Below the pieces are notes generated by a model that was not told the origin of the DNA, did not search any database, and saw only the letters and a program-made list of their open reading frames with translations. A DNA stretch of 64,000 nt. Source: Neonectria sp. B-13 (taxonomy: Eukaryota > Ascomycota > Sordariomycetes > Hypocreales > Nectriaceae). The translations under genes and the position numbers were made by a program. The DNA is taken from the NCBI GenBank assembly GCA_002682825.1, contig NOKP01000034.1:124001-188000 (forward strand). Reading direction: 5' to 3'. Below, in pieces: positions 1 through 11,290 of the stretch. Position 1 is the first letter of the stretch, and each line of letters begins with the position of its first letter.

Positions 1-1218
1 CTGGAGGTAACATGACTCAGGCGGTTGGGAAACTTTCTAAATGGGCTTGTTGACCCTGGTGCTTGCTACGGGAGAGCCGAGAGTGTAATTAGAGTGTTGA
101 TTGAGTCTTACGTCGGCATCTATTGTGGATGGCAAGACTAACAACTTCCGTTTCGCCGGCATCTCACTAGAGTCTCAAAGTTACACTACCTGCAGGGCTG
201 TCGACTAGTTAATTACGGCTAAATTTTGCCGGGTTCGGTAACTCCTTGCGTATCTCGCGGGCTTTTGGCTTTTGCTAGCCACCTCACTTCGCCGAGTCGA
301 GATGTCGATGGAATCGGGTAGCTCTGTTCATGTCGCCACCGTTGTCGGTTTGCTCACGTATTGCCCATGGGCACCGGAGCGGAATTCGTCCAACGACCTT
401 CTCAAGTCGGGGTCATGGTTAGGCAAAGAGGAAGAAATTATGAGACCGCAACCACGGGATTCAAACGTGACATCTTTTAGGCCCTGGATAACTATCGTGA
501 GAAGGCTCGTGACATTGCAGCCCTTCGGAATTTCGATTCTGTTGTGTCCACCACTGCTTTCAACATGAGTAGCATTTTTCAAGCACAGCTAGTCATGCCT
601 TTTCCGGAATCCACTATTCTAACATGCTCCGTTGTTTTCGCCGTTGCTCTCCTGTGACACCATTTCCATACTGAACACGATGAATGCCGCTTGTCCGCTA
701 GATGCCTGCGCCGCTGAAACAGTTGGAGTCGTGTGGGTTCTGTGCGATAGGTCAACACCCGTGCCGACTGCTGCTAGAATAATCATGATTTTTATGAAGA
801 AGAGTCCGACCAGGTTGAGCTATAGGGTAATAGGGAAAGGCCTAGAACGAGACGAGGAGGTAGGTGGATAAAAAGAAGCTCGGCTATGACCGAGTTGGGC
901 CCACGACGGCTTTCCGCCAGACACGCATCTGTCATAGTCCAAGCGAACCCATCGTTGGCGTGTGCCTCTGAAAGCTCGGTTGCTTGCGCCCATCTAACAT
1001 CAAACTATATCTATGGGCGGCTTCTGGCATGTTCAGAAAGAGTCTGCATCAACTTCCTCTTGAGAGCATCTCCCCTTGTTCGTTCTATCCTTCCAACTCC
1101 TTATACGCGCCATTTCGTTCATTGATTTAAACCGCCTTTGAGGCCTGGTACGAGTCGCCATCGGTCTCTCATCCCTGCTCTATTCGTCTATCTCCTCCCC
1201 GGGAATCCGTCCGCAGCG
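1..1218. other. Intergenic, no supported gene
   Basis: Only short overlapping open frames on both strands occur here, none with a recognisable domain, signal peptide or intron pattern. The last 100 bases or so are the probable promoter and 5' leader of the Agd3-like gene that starts at 1219. Confidence 0.5.
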
Positions 1219-4186
1219 ATGCGTTATTTTGCCATCGCCATCGCCGCCCTCGGCATCTTCAACGTTGGGGATGCCTCGACACAATGCACGCCAACTGGAA
1301 CTGGCGTGGACGGGGCCGCAACAGGCACTGCCACCAACAAAATCCAAAATGGCGACTTCATCCATGGCCTAGACGGTTTCAACACCTCGGGTTCCGTTGA
1401 GCATGTCGAAGATGCCGGCTACGACGAAAACTGTCACGAATCCAATGGTGCCATTGTCTTGAAGGTTGGCGACGTTGACGCTGCCCCCGACAATGTGCAC
1501 AAGCGGCACGGCGGGAAACACAAGGACATGTCTTCTTATCGCAAACGATCGTCTCTTACTAGCAGCAGTATTAGCACCACAGTCAAGAGCTTGACTGTTG
1601 GTGCCAAATACACCGCCTCGCTTCGCTACTATGTCCTGTGGAACGCCAAGGCCAACAACTGCAGAATCCAGGGCTACTTCGATGGCAAGAACATTGGCAA
1701 CTCAACTTATTTCCCGGTTGTTTATATTCCCGTTACTTCCTGGGCCAATTGGAACGGGACCGCTACCCCTTCTGCTACCTCGGGAACCTTCAAGCTGGTA
1801 GTCTCTTGCACCACCGGTTCTGCCGAGGTTTACATCGATAACATCTCTGTCACCAAGAACGCGGTTGTGTCCAGCTCGACCAGCTCGACCGGCGCGGCTA
1901 GTACTTCTTCTGCCTCCAGCTCAGGCAAGAGCAGTGCTACCGCTTCCACAGCCAGTTCATCTACAGGCTCCAGCCAGAGCAGTGCTGCCCCTTCCGCCGC
2001 CGGCTCGTCTACCGGCTCTGACCAGAGCAGTACCGCGTCTTCCGCCGCCAGCTCGTCTACGGGCTCTGAAAAGAGCAGTGCCAGCGCTGGCCCCGACAGC
2101 TTAGGCCAGAGCTCCAGCCCTGGCAATGCTGTTGTCGATAGCACCATTCTCATCATTGCCTCAAGCAGCGACATTGCTTCTGCTGGAAGTCTTGGCCTCC
2201 TGGGTTACGGTATCCCATATGAGAACTTTATTGTGCCCCAGGCTGGCATCGACTTGCCCAAGCTGAGCTCGTCTTCGTCGCACGGAAACTATGGTGGCAT
2301 CATTATCATGGATTCGATTGCATACGAGTACAGCACTGGCTGGGCCAGTGGCTTAACAGAGGACCAGTGGACCACTCTTTACGCATATCAGACTGCCTTC
2401 AATGTTCGGATGGTCCGCATTAACGAATATCCCGGTTCCAAGTTTGGTACTGCCGTTGTCGGTGGTGGATGCTGTGATGGCGGATTTGACCAGACCATCA
2501 GCTTCACGGATGTGAGCGATTTTCCTACGGCAAACCTCAAGGCGTAAGCAATAAATATTCCTTTCCTCGCCGATCTTTATCTAACAGTTGTTTAGTAAAG
2601 CTGAAGTATCCACCAAAGGCCTGTGGCACGTCCCTGCCACCATCACCGACTCCTCAACCACCAAGCAGATTGCCAAGTTCGGTACCGCCACGGGCTTTCT
2701 TACTGAGTCTGTTGCTGGTGTTATCAACAACTTCAACGGCCGCGAGCAGTTTGTTTGGTTCATTGGCTGGGCTCCCTCGTGGTCGCTGACCTCCAGCTAC
2801 CTCCAGCACGCCCACATTCACTGGATGACCCGTGGTGCCTTCCTTGGGAAGCGCAAGATTCACTTGAGCTGTCAGATCGACGATGTTCAGATTGCCACTG
2901 AGCTTTACTGGCCTTCTGGCACTGCAGACTTTCAGATCACGATTGCAGATCTTGAGGCCCACGTCACTTGGCAGAAAGACCTCGCGTCCCGTCTGCCTGA
3001 TGGATCGGACTTCTGGCTGGAGCTAGGTCACAACGGCAATGGTGACATTATCAATTCTACTCTGACGGATAGCAAGAGCATCTGCAACCCTGAAGATGCT
3101 GTCTATTACGATTCCCCCAACGGTACCGCACTTGAGTTTCAGAAGCAGCTTGGCACGGGCGACGATATCTGGCCTACGGGGTACGAGAAGTACTCCTGGA
3201 GCGCATCCTGTTCCCAGTTAGGTGCCTTTGCCGCCTGGTTTAGGACCGCCAGCAACCGCAACCAATTTGCGCATGTTTCTCACACCTTCAGTCATCTAAG
3301 TCTAAATAACGCGACTTACCACGATGTAAAGCGTGAGATCCAATTCAACCAGGCGTGGTTTGCGCAGACCGGAATCGACCAGGCTACCCGCTGGTCCCCC
3401 CATGGACTTATTCCTCCAGCCATCACTGGTCTTCATAACGGTGACGCTATTCAGGCTTGGATGGACAATAAAATCATCTACGTTGTTGGTGATAATACCC
3501 GTCCTATCCTCCGCAACCCCAAAAACAGTTACTGGCCCCTAATCAGCACTACTGCTGCCAACGGCTATGACGGTCTAACCATTGTCCCTCGGTTTTCCAC
3601 CGCAATCTACTTCAACTGTAACACAATGGACTGTACTCTTAAGGAGTGGATTGCCACCTCTGCTGGCAGTGGGACTTACTTTGATCTCTTGGATTCTTCC
3701 AAGGCATCTAGTGTCCGCAACCTGCTCGCGCTCATGTCAGACCCTTACATGTTCCACCAGGCCAACATGCATCAGACCTCAGTCCTCCCTATAACTATTG
3801 GTACACTGACTAAGAAAATGTCCCTGGTCATGTCTTGGACTGAGACTATGACTCAAGAGCTAATGCGCCTAACCAAATGGCCCATAACTTCCCTGAAGCA
3901 TGATGATATTGCTCAGTACTTCCTCGATCGCCAGACTCTGGACAATTGTAATCCCGAGATGTCCTATACTTACTCGAGCGATGGCAAGTCTATCAAGTCT
4001 GTCACTGTTACCGCGGATGGAAATACTTGCTCGGTTCCCATTCCTGTTACTATTCCTGCCGGCTCTGTCTCTGCCTCTGGGGGATCCGTTACGTCTGATG
4101 TGGTTGGCTCCGAGCCTCCCATCCAGTGGGTGACCCTAAAGGGCTCGCCTGTCACACTTTCTCTTAGCTCTCCTATCTCTCTTTAA
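1219..4186 (+). CDS. Agd3-like secreted polysaccharide deacetylase (CE18 type)
   Basis: Two exons, 1219-2543 and 2596-4186, give 971 aa. I start at the ATG at 1219 because it opens with a signal peptide (MRYFAIAIAALGIFNVGDAS); an upstream in-frame ATG at 1138 would bury it. Order: signal peptide, a galactose-binding-like module (about 40-215), a Ser/Thr-rich linker with repeats (about 218-300), then a region matching Aspergillus Agd3 (CBM87-like plus CE18 deacetylase). Catalytic-type motifs are visible: QIDD (Asp 537-538), GHNGNG, HTFSH (671-675) and the SPHGLIPPAITGLHNGD signature. Agd3 partly deacetylates the exopolysaccharide galactosaminogalactan in the cell wall or matrix. The extra N-terminal module and linker make it longer than my recollection of A. 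fumigatus Agd3 (about 800 aa). No other galactosaminogalactan-cluster genes lie next to it. Family assignment is strong; the exact substrate is inferred. Confidence 0.85.
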
Positions 4187-5033
4187 TCCATATACTTGTA
4201 GCACAACGAGAAGAAAAACTCAAATGTGCAACATTATCATAAACTAGCTTAGTTCAAATACATGAGGTGTTTACTTGAAACAGCTCGAAGCCCCAGTTCG
4301 TCTATTCGGAGATCTTAAAATTGATTATTATACACGTGAATGCTAAATATGATTGTTCAGGCGTCGATCGCTCTGTTTCAGTGACTGCATGTCCTTGGGC
4401 AGCTTGGAGCAACTCGTGAGTCCCAAGCTATTCATCGATGAATCCAAGCAGATACCAAGGATGTCGAACCATCCCAAATCTTCTTGGACGCACCTCATTT
4501 GCACAGCAGAGAACTCACTACGCATGTCAACATGGTGTCGGCTTCGCTCGAGCAGACCACAGACCCAAATAGGTAAGGAAGAACCAATGCGAGGACCACC
4601 CGGCGGCCAATATGGGGCGCAACTGTAGTACTACGGATTGAAACGGGTCAGGGCTGGGCTGGTAGCTGTTGTGAACATGGCTACTGTAATTCGTTACGCC
4701 CAGGTGGGGATGCGGTTTTACTAACTCTTGTCGCTTTCTCTTAATGTTACTGCTCATCTCCTTCTTCATGGTAGTTATTTTGACAGGGTTTGTATTGATG
4801 TAGGAAAATAGTATGGGTCGTCTATGATATATAGTCTCTTTCGTCCCTAGGCTTGTCCAACCATTGACTCTTTATGCATGCTCAATTACCCAACCTGCAT
4901 ATTATACCCAACACATTTTGAAGCTGCGACCCGTCAAGTGATGTCGGCCGAGGTTAATGAATCGTCTGGAACCTCCAACTCTCCAACAGAAAAGATTGAG
5001 TTGTATTTCCTTTTCACCAGCGATAGAGCCAGC
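4187..5033. other. Intergenic, nothing supported
   Basis: AT-rich stretch between the Agd3-like gene and the small secreted protein on the other strand. Two short opposed open frames between 4340 and 4770 have no recognisable features. Confidence 0.5.
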
Positions 5034-5273
5034 CTAGCTCGTGGCTGTTGCTGACTGGATTTCAACAACATCGGTTTGACGGACGCCATTCGCTAATGCA
5101 GATATGGAAGCAGCAGCTGCAACGACTTCAGGCAAAGGGTTCTTGATGTGCGCATACCCGTCAGGCAGGGCAACTCTATCACCACGTCGAAACACCCGTT
5201 CTTGGTTGTCGGCCTCCTCAGCAGCAAGGGCACTGCTAAGGAGTACGGTGACGATGATTGCGAAAGATTTCAT
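5034..5273 (-). CDS. Small secreted protein, cysteine-free
   Basis: A 79-aa protein read from the ATG at 5273, beginning with a clear signal peptide (MKSFAIIVTVLLSSALAAEE). The mature part is about 60 residues, basic then Ala/Val-rich, and has no cysteine, so it is not a classical disulphide-stabilised effector. The upstream leader is pyrimidine-rich and a TATA-like box sits about 125 bases upstream. I do not recognise a family. An in-frame ATG-like start 6 codons upstream is less likely because it would precede the signal peptide. Confidence 0.55.
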   Translation of the reverse strand: MKSFAIIVTVLLSSALAAEEADNQERVFRRGDRVALPDGYAHIKNPLPEVVAAAASISALANGVRQTDVVEIQSATATS

Positions 5274-5394
5274 GTTGAGCTGAGGAGACAAGCGTTTCGG
5301 TGTGAGACTTGAGGAGTTGAATGTTTGGTGATTTGATGGTTGTGTGGTGGTTGTGGATGAAACTGATAAGAACTATCACTGCAATTAATGTTGC

Positions 5395-5403
5395 TTTATA
5401 TTC
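5395..5403 (-). promoter_or_regulatory. TATA-like box of the small secreted protein
   Basis: GAATATAAAG read on the minus strand, about 125 bases upstream of the ATG at 5273, followed by a CT-rich leader. Position and context fit a fungal core promoter; not otherwise tested. Confidence 0.4.
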
Positions 5404-5987
5404 TCCAGACTACTGTATCTGTTCCCGGTATTCCCAAAGAAGCTTTGCACTAATCACGTAAGGAATGTGGATGTTGGAGCTTGATGATCCAGCCCGTCCA
5501 GAGAGTTTAGTGGCTGAAATCTCGGCGACTTTTAAGCACGGATCAGGGATCGAGTAAGGGGCGTGTTGGGGGGTGGGTTCAAGGCTACTTAGAAGCAGGC
5601 TAAGGAATGAGCCCATACAATGACTGCAGTGGATTCTCAGGACGCTACGGAGTAGAGCGATTCATGACTAGGATAAAAGGTTTAGACTAGTACAGCCAGG
5701 TATAATTGAAAGCTTCCATTTCAGCAGTCTCACAAAGCCTAACCATGCGCGTGTGCAGCATTAGACTTAACTAAGGTAGCTTAAAGGCCTAGATCTAATA
5801 TACAACAAGTCTAATGCAAGCGAGGGAAATAGTACGCTTCTAGCTTGTCATACGGATCCTTTGAATCCGGTACTAGACCTGTTAATGGTGAGTCTTAGTG
5901 ATCTGGATTCGGCTTACTAGCTTACTGGCCTAGCTGAATTCCTGGCTTAAGGGCTGTTCTAAGACTGTTTAACATACTGTAACTGTT

Positions 5988-6374
5988 TTAAGAAGGTGGT
6001 TTCACAGCTGAGCTAGGTTCAAGATGGTGTTCACTGACGTCAGCTCCAGTGCATGATGTTTCATTCTGAGATAGATTTGAAAAGAATGAGAATCCTTGAA
6101 AACTCCAATCAGTCACTGTCATTAGACGTCGCCCAGACAGCAGGCACAGCTCACAAGATGACATATAGACATCAGCCACACGTTCCGGCTCAGACTGAGA
6201 GTCGGTGAAGTCAAAGAGGATAGGCACATCGGGCTGACTGCGTCCGATAATATCGCAAGATCTACGAATCGATGAGTACTGTCTTACTTTGTAGGTTGAG
6301 TGAGCCTCTGGTTTGAATACATAAACTGTAAACGCAGGCACAAAGGCAGCTGCAGCAAGAATAAAAGGTTTCAC
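5988..6374 (-). CDS. Small secreted cysteine-containing protein, family unknown
   Basis: A 128-aa open frame starting with a plausible signal peptide (MKPFILAAAAFVPAFTVYVF). Four cysteines are visible (RSC, SSCELC, TSC). No domain is recognised. The frame has one N-glycosylation sequon (NLSQNETS area) and a TATA-like box about 90 bases upstream at 6460-6467. An unseen intron could change the C-terminus. Together with the 5034-5273 gene it makes a pair of small secreted proteins on the same strand. Expression is not shown. Confidence 0.5.
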   Translation of the reverse strand: MKPFILAAAAFVPAFTVYVFKPEAHSTYKVRQYSSIRRSCDIIGRSQPDVPILFDFTDSQSEPERVADVYMSSCELCLLSGRRLMTVTDWSFQGFSFFSNLSQNETSCTGADVSEHHLEPSSAVKPPS

Positions 6375-6459
6375 AGTGGTTGTTAAGGCTAGTTGAATGT
6401 TGAAGGGAGGGATTGGTGTTCGTTGTTCTGCGAGCTGTAAACCCGTGACTCTTGCATCA

Positions 6460-6467
6460 TTTTATAC
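6460..6467 (-). promoter_or_regulatory. TATA-like box
   Basis: TATAAAAT on the minus strand about 90 bases upstream of the ATG at 6374. It supports that start but is not proof of transcription. Confidence 0.4.
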
Positions 6468-6932
6468 TTAAAACTGCACCATGCAAAGCATCTTGATCCA
6501 CATCACCATTCTATCTTGGAATCGTATGACGGCTAATGCCAGGGTGAAATTGGTGGGATGGGGGCCGAGGCCCCCAATCTATTAGCTAGTAAAATCCATT
6601 TAATAAAATTTTAGTTCATGGCTGGATACCATACACTGAATAAAGCGGTTTGGTGCTCAGCTCTTGATTTCTATCTATCCTAGCGAAAAGAAATGTCTTT
6701 GCGTACAGGATTTGATCCCTAATCACGGATAGCAAACGTGTCATCGACTAGACAAGAAAGGAAACGTGTCATCTAGAATAACTAGGTTTTTGAGGAAGGT
6801 CAAAGAGGTCAGACTTTGGCAGACCAACGGGCGAAGGAAAATTGTGATCCTGATGAAGCTTGTGATAGCCTTTACATGTGATATTTACCAATACCGCATT
6901 TCAACGCGTCTCTTGCACAGCCCAAATAGTCA

Positions 6933-7100
6933 TCAGAAGGACTTTTTGTACGCCTTCCGTATTCTCTTCCCGAGGAAATAGAAAGGGATGGCAAGCAGCA
7001 AGGCCAGCATTAACATAATTATATAGACCTGAATGCATCCCTGGGCTTCAACCCAATCAACTGCAACATATAAAAGTACAAACGCTGACATTGATTGCAA
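6933..7100 (-). pseudogene. C-terminal remnant of an MFS transporter
   Basis: The last 50 or so residues before the stop read like the end of a major facilitator transporter: a VDWVEAQG stretch, one hydrophobic helix, then the typical tail IPFYFLGKRIRKA. Sequence further upstream on this strand is not transporter-like, so the body of the gene is missing. It sits tail to tail with the P450 pseudogene at 7330-8340. MFS remnant is my reading from motif resemblance only. Confidence 0.45.
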
Positions 7101-7329
7101 AGAATCTATGACGAGTTGTAAGAGTAAGTATAAGCATGAAACATACAACTTTATGTATTTATTATCTGTGACGGTTGGGTCTAGCCTAGGGGTATAGGGT
7201 AGGTTTGATGCGTGAGATGTATGGCCTAGTGGCAGAGATTCCTGACAAGATGTGCCGAACACGGCTAGGGCTGCGTGTATGTAGTAGCGGACGACACTCA
7301 CAGGACAGTACCCAAATCATACGCCCGGC

Positions 7330-8340
7330 AGCTTCAGGGGCGGATCGGTGTCCTTGAGCAGATCCTTTGGCTTTACTCCAACGATGCTGATACTTTTGCC
7401 GCTCAACTTGCGGGACGGCGTCAAGCAATGTTTCATAGAAGCTTTGCACGTGTCCATAATACTAAACGGCTATTTGTCTTATATTACGTGGATCTATCCG
7501 TTGGTAAAACTCATCCCAGTGATTGATTCAGAAAACTTGAAAATTTGGGCCCGGTGCGGAAAGCAGGTCCAGGAACGCTCAAAGATGCTGTACAACCAGC
7601 ATCAGTATCCTCAAAACACATGTGTAACCTTCGAGTCATACGTAGAACAAGCCTGATAAGCCGGATGTTTGATTCCTGGATTCTTGATGAATATGAGCGG
7701 AACCTAAACGAAGCAAGCGAAGCTCAATCTCGACGGAGAGGCGTACTTGATCGCAGTCACAGGCAGGTGGGTTGATGCCCTTCCAAATCATGCTATCGTC
7801 ATCTCAAATGGGCTTCGGCTGCACCCTCTGGTTCCCTCCAGGCTTCAGAGATTGACTCCAGCCAAAGGTTTAAGGATAGAAAAGACACGAGTCCCCGGAT
7901 ATACGATTGTGCAGGTCCCACTACACACGCTACAGAGGTTTGTAGTAACCCCAGAGTTGTCTACTTCTTGATTAACATATCTAAAGACGAACTCTATTTC
8001 CTGAAGCCGTTGAAATTCTCCCGGGAGCGATGGACTATCATGTCAGAGTTGACCAAAATGGCTCTATTTTCAAACCGTTCTCTATCAGTATTGCCCCCCT
8101 TTCCACAACGTGCTTATTTATGTGCTGATGAGGTTTAGGGCGACACTCTTGCGTTGGGAAGCAGCTCGGGTTGATGGAGCTTAGACACATCGTCTCACGT
8201 ATTGGACATCGCTTTGATGTGCAGCTAGCAAAGGGATAAACAAATGAAGGTTTCTTACAATCTAAAAGAGACACTTTCACTTTAGCTATCCGGGGTCTGA
8301 CCTTTTCACTGAAAGGTCGCCGCGGCGGCATAGTGGCTAG
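7330..8340 (+). pseudogene. Cytochrome P450 pseudogene
   Basis: P450-like peptides appear in order but in shifting frames: a mid-domain block (ALHVSIILNGYLSYITWIYP, about 7440-7500), a K-helix-like block (NGLRLHPLVPSRLQRLTP, about 7805-7860; the ExxR Glu is replaced), a VPGYTIVQVPLHTLQR block, YFLKPLKFSRERWT (about 7990-8035), and a C-terminal block (GKQLGLMELRHIVSRI onward, from about 8157) with an in-frame TAA. The heme loop between 8070 and 8157 is unrecognisable and its Cys is lost; the I-helix is also missing. Several stops are of CAA-to-TAA type, as repeat-induced point mutation would give, but other causes are possible. Clearly non-functional. Confidence 0.75.
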
Positions 8341-8400
8341 TGAACATAAGTTTTAGTCATCTCTGCCACGCATTCAAATCGCCGAGGCCTCCCGCAGACA

Positions 8401-10938
8401 TTAAGTAAAAGTCTGACTGGCGCTTTGCACCAGACTGCCGGCCCTGATGCCGACAGCCTTCGCGAGCGTGTCGTTGCACAGACGCAAGAAAATGGGTCCT
8501 AACTCCGGACGGTGGAGCGGTATTAAGCTGAATAACAGCGATGCTGTGATCCGGAGAAGGGTTTTGGGGTGGATCCCAACAGAGTATTCCTCCTTGATAA
8601 AGGTGAAGAATTGGTCTTGCAGTTCGTCCAGCAAAGACCGATCCACCTCGGAAAGCAGAGCAGGCGGCGAGTGAGCGTGGGTACCGTTCACGTTGTCTAT
8701 ATTGATCGGCTTCGGCTTCAGGCCAGCGGCGGCTTCGAGAGCCTTAGCGGAACTGGCAGATAGATGCTCCAGAGCCTCACGGCTTGTCTGATTGCGCTCC
8801 GCGTCGGCAAGGAGGAACATGATATGGTCGTAACCACATAGACTCTGCAGGACCTTGGCCAGGTCGTAGTGGATATCGCCCTCTGGTGTCAGCGTGTCTT
8901 CGAGCTGGCAGCGGATGTCGACAAAGCGAACGTGGCGGCTGTCCTGACTCAGGATGGCATTGCTGAAGACCGGATCTCCGTGGATGACGTGCGCATGCAC
9001 ACCCTTGTTCTCGGCCTCATATGTGTCCAGGAACTCGTGCAGGCGGCTGAACAGGGAGGCGGCCAGCGAGCCCAGGGCGTCGTACCTCTCACGATGCTGG
9101 CGGTAGCGCTGCTGCAGCTTGGTCGCGTAGTTGGCGTAGATGTTGACGCGGTTGTCAGCGTTGGCCAGGGAATGGGACCCGAAGCGAGTAGCCAGCGCCG
9201 GCGGGATATCGAGGGTGGGCGCCAGGCCGGAGCTGCCATTCTTCGACTCGGAGCTAGATTTAGAGACGTGTCGGAATCCGGGCGTTCGGGTGTGGTGGAT
9301 GGTGTGAAGGGCGCGCAGGAGTAAAACAAGACGACCGCGAGTCATGGAGCGTCCGACCAGCAAATGCGAAAAGGTTGTGCCCTTGATATTCTCCATGGTG
9401 ATGCTGTAAGTGCCCGTGGTCTCGAGGAAGTCGACATCGTAGACGGTCGGGAAGACGTGCTGCAACGCCGATGGCATGTGAGAGTAGAAGAAGAGCTCGC
9501 CGAGGATGTTGCCCGACTTGGATGATTTAACAACCTTGTCGCCGACGGTCTGGATCGTGTTGAAGTCGCGAGCGGCCATCATTTCGGTGTTGCTATTAGC
9601 CGTCTTCTTGGGTGCAGATGGATCGGCGGCGTCGTTCAATAGCCAGCCCAGCTCTCGCATTGTATCCATGTTGGCGTTGATGGCTAGATCGTCAATGTAG
9701 GCATCAGCGTACGGCTTGCCGAAGTGGATGTCATGATACGGGATCTTGTAGCGGTCCAACTGCGCAAAGGTAACCGGCCCAACATCGGCCATGACGGAGC
9801 CGACGTTACCGTGATGGGTGCGCATGCGTCTCGCCGTCTGGATAATGATATAGTGCCCGGCCTGGTGCAGCTGCTGCACCAGCCGGATGTTACGATCGAT
9901 GGGCGGACACGTGCTGTAGTCGCCTGGGATCCGGGGCACGCCCACCAGGGTCATGTCTAGGTCGAAGCAGAAGCGCCGTTTGCGCATCATGAGGCGGCTG
10001 GGGTTGCTGGGCGTGGTTGTACTGTTAGACTCGACCTGGCCCAACCCCTTGGTCTTGAGCTTCGCCAGCAGGTCTTCCAGTTGCTCGGGTGTGCCCACAC
10101 AGCTAAAGTCCTCCATGTCGACATGGATGCCTATGAACGGTAGGCCGCCCTGCTGCACCATCAGATTGATTACCTGCGATGTGTAGTACTCGCCCAAGCC
10201 CGGGTCGTGCCGCTGGTCCATGCTGGTGGCTGCCCAGTCGCGAAGCACTCGCGCGGATGAGAAGACATAGGCCCCCGTGTTGGCCTTGCTAGAGATGGCG
10301 CGCTTCTCTGCAATTTCCTGGATCAGTTCAAACGCCTTTCCGGCCGTCTTCTCCTCCGTCTGGATGTAGGAGAAGATGGGCTTGTTGCTCTGGTCCTCGA
10401 AATAGAAGCACCCGCCGTAGCCGGTGGGCATGTCGCGGACCTGCTGCAGCACGTCGGTCCAGTAAATAGTATCGCAGTCGAGCGAAACCGTCTTGCGGTC
10501 AAGGTGTTTGGGCTCCATGCTTTGCATGACGATGAACAGCGTCTCGCTCGCACCCTTGGTTTGGTGCCGCAGGCGCATCATGCGCAGGTCCATCTTGGGG
10601 AGGGACTTGGCCACCAGCTGGCCGATGCGGAACTCGTCGTCGACATCTTCATTGACGGCGATCCAGAGCGTGTCCTCTTTTCGTATGCTGAGGTTGTCGA
10701 TCAGCCACAGCAGCATCGGCCGGCCGATAATGTTGATGAGAGGCTTGGGGAAGCGGTAGCCTTGCTTCGCAAAACGAGTGCCCAGCCCGCCAATGGGGAC
10801 AATAATGTTGAGCCCCTGCCCATTGTCGTTGTCAGGCGTCATTATGGTGTCGTTATACTTCCCGGTGTTATCTTTGTAGTAGTATGCAAGATAGTATCCA
10901 GCACTTCGCAGAGTAGTTTCTGTCAACGGGAGGTTCAC
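8401..10938 (-). CDS. Three-domain nucleotidyltransferase / HAD phosphatase / kinase-like protein
   Basis: One uninterrupted frame of 845 aa. Domain 1 (about 40-300) is a GT-A sugar-nucleotidyltransferase fold with PIGGLGTRF (48-56) and DCD (154-156). Domain 2 (about 320-440) is HAD-like, of the kind annotated as capsule-biosynthesis phosphatase, with DLDMTLVG (326-333) and the distal GKPYADAYIDDLA. Domain 3 (about 455-845) resembles aminoglycoside/choline kinases, with HGDPVFSNAI (653-662) and FVDIR. The start could instead be Met33 (10842), just before domain 1. It is divergent from the transporter-glycosyltransferase fusion at 12293, sharing a 1.35-kb intergenic region. I infer a role in making and transferring an activated sugar or phospho-sugar for a surface glycan. 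Domains are clear; the pathway is unknown. Confidence 0.8.
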   Translation of the reverse strand: MNLPLTETTLRSAGYYLAYYYKDNTGKYNDTIMTPDNDNGQGLNIIVPIGGLGTRFAKQGYRFPKPLINIIGRPMLLWLIDNLSIRKEDTLWIAVNEDVDDEFRIGQLVAKSLPKMDLRMMRLRHQTKGASETLFIVMQSMEPKHLDRKTVSLDCDTIYWTDVLQQVRDMPTGYGGCFYFEDQSNKPIFSYIQTEEKTAGKAFELIQEIAEKRAISSKANTGAYVFSSARVLRDWAATSMDQRHDPGLGEYYTSQVINLMVQQGGLPFIGIHVDMEDFSCVGTPEQLEDLLAKLKTKGLGQVESNSTTTPSNPSRLMMRKRRFCFDLDMTLVGVPRIPGDYSTCPPIDRNIRLVQQLHQAGHYIIIQTARRMRTHHGNVGSVMADVGPVTFAQLDRYKIPYHDIHFGKPYADAYIDDLAINANMDTMRELGWLLNDAADPSAPKKTANSNTEMMAARDFNTIQTVGDKVVKSSKSGNILGELFFYSHMPSALQHVFPTVYDVDFLETTGTYSITMENIKGTTFSHLLVGRSMTRGRLVLLLRALHTIHHTRTPGFRHVSKSSSESKNGSSGLAPTLDIPPALATRFGSHSLANADNRVNIYANYATKLQQRYRQHRERYDALGSLAASLFSRLHEFLDTYEAENKGVHAHVIHGDPVFSNAILSQDSRHVRFVDIRCQLEDTLTPEGDIHYDLAKVLQSLCGYDHIMFLLADAERNQTSREALEHLSASSAKALEAAAGLKPKPINIDNVNGTHAHSPPALLSEVDRSLLDELQDQFFTFIKEEYSVGIHPKTLLRITASLLFSLIPLHRPELGPIFLRLCNDTLAKAVGIRAGSLVQSASQTFT

Positions 10939-11237
10939 TGCGGAGACTCACCACTTATGCTTACTCTGGAAGAATCGAAATGTCTCAAGCCAGTGCCTGG
11001 TGTATTGGCGCAGATGTCCACGCTTCGCCTCAAGTGCCAAGTCCAATTAAACACGACGATATTAGGCATACCATATTCACTCAGTGAGCTGATTCCGAGC
11101 TGCGGATGCCCAATATTGATGATACAGTTTCATCATTGGCGAGAAGAGTTGGGTAAGACTTGGCATATGCTGAGAACCTCACAGCTACTAGCTAGAGTTG
11201 GAATGGCCCATGTGGAAATGGCTTTAACACGGGGCAA

Positions 11238-11283
11238 TCGTATCCACAGCTCGGACTCAATCGTATCCACAGCTCGGACTCAA
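11238..11283. repeat. 23-bp direct repeat, two copies
   Basis: The unit TCGTATCCACAGCTCGGACT plus CAA occurs twice back to back in the intergenic region between the two glycan-type genes, immediately before the longer tandem repeat. Confidence 0.7.
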
Positions 11284-11290
11284 CTTATTC

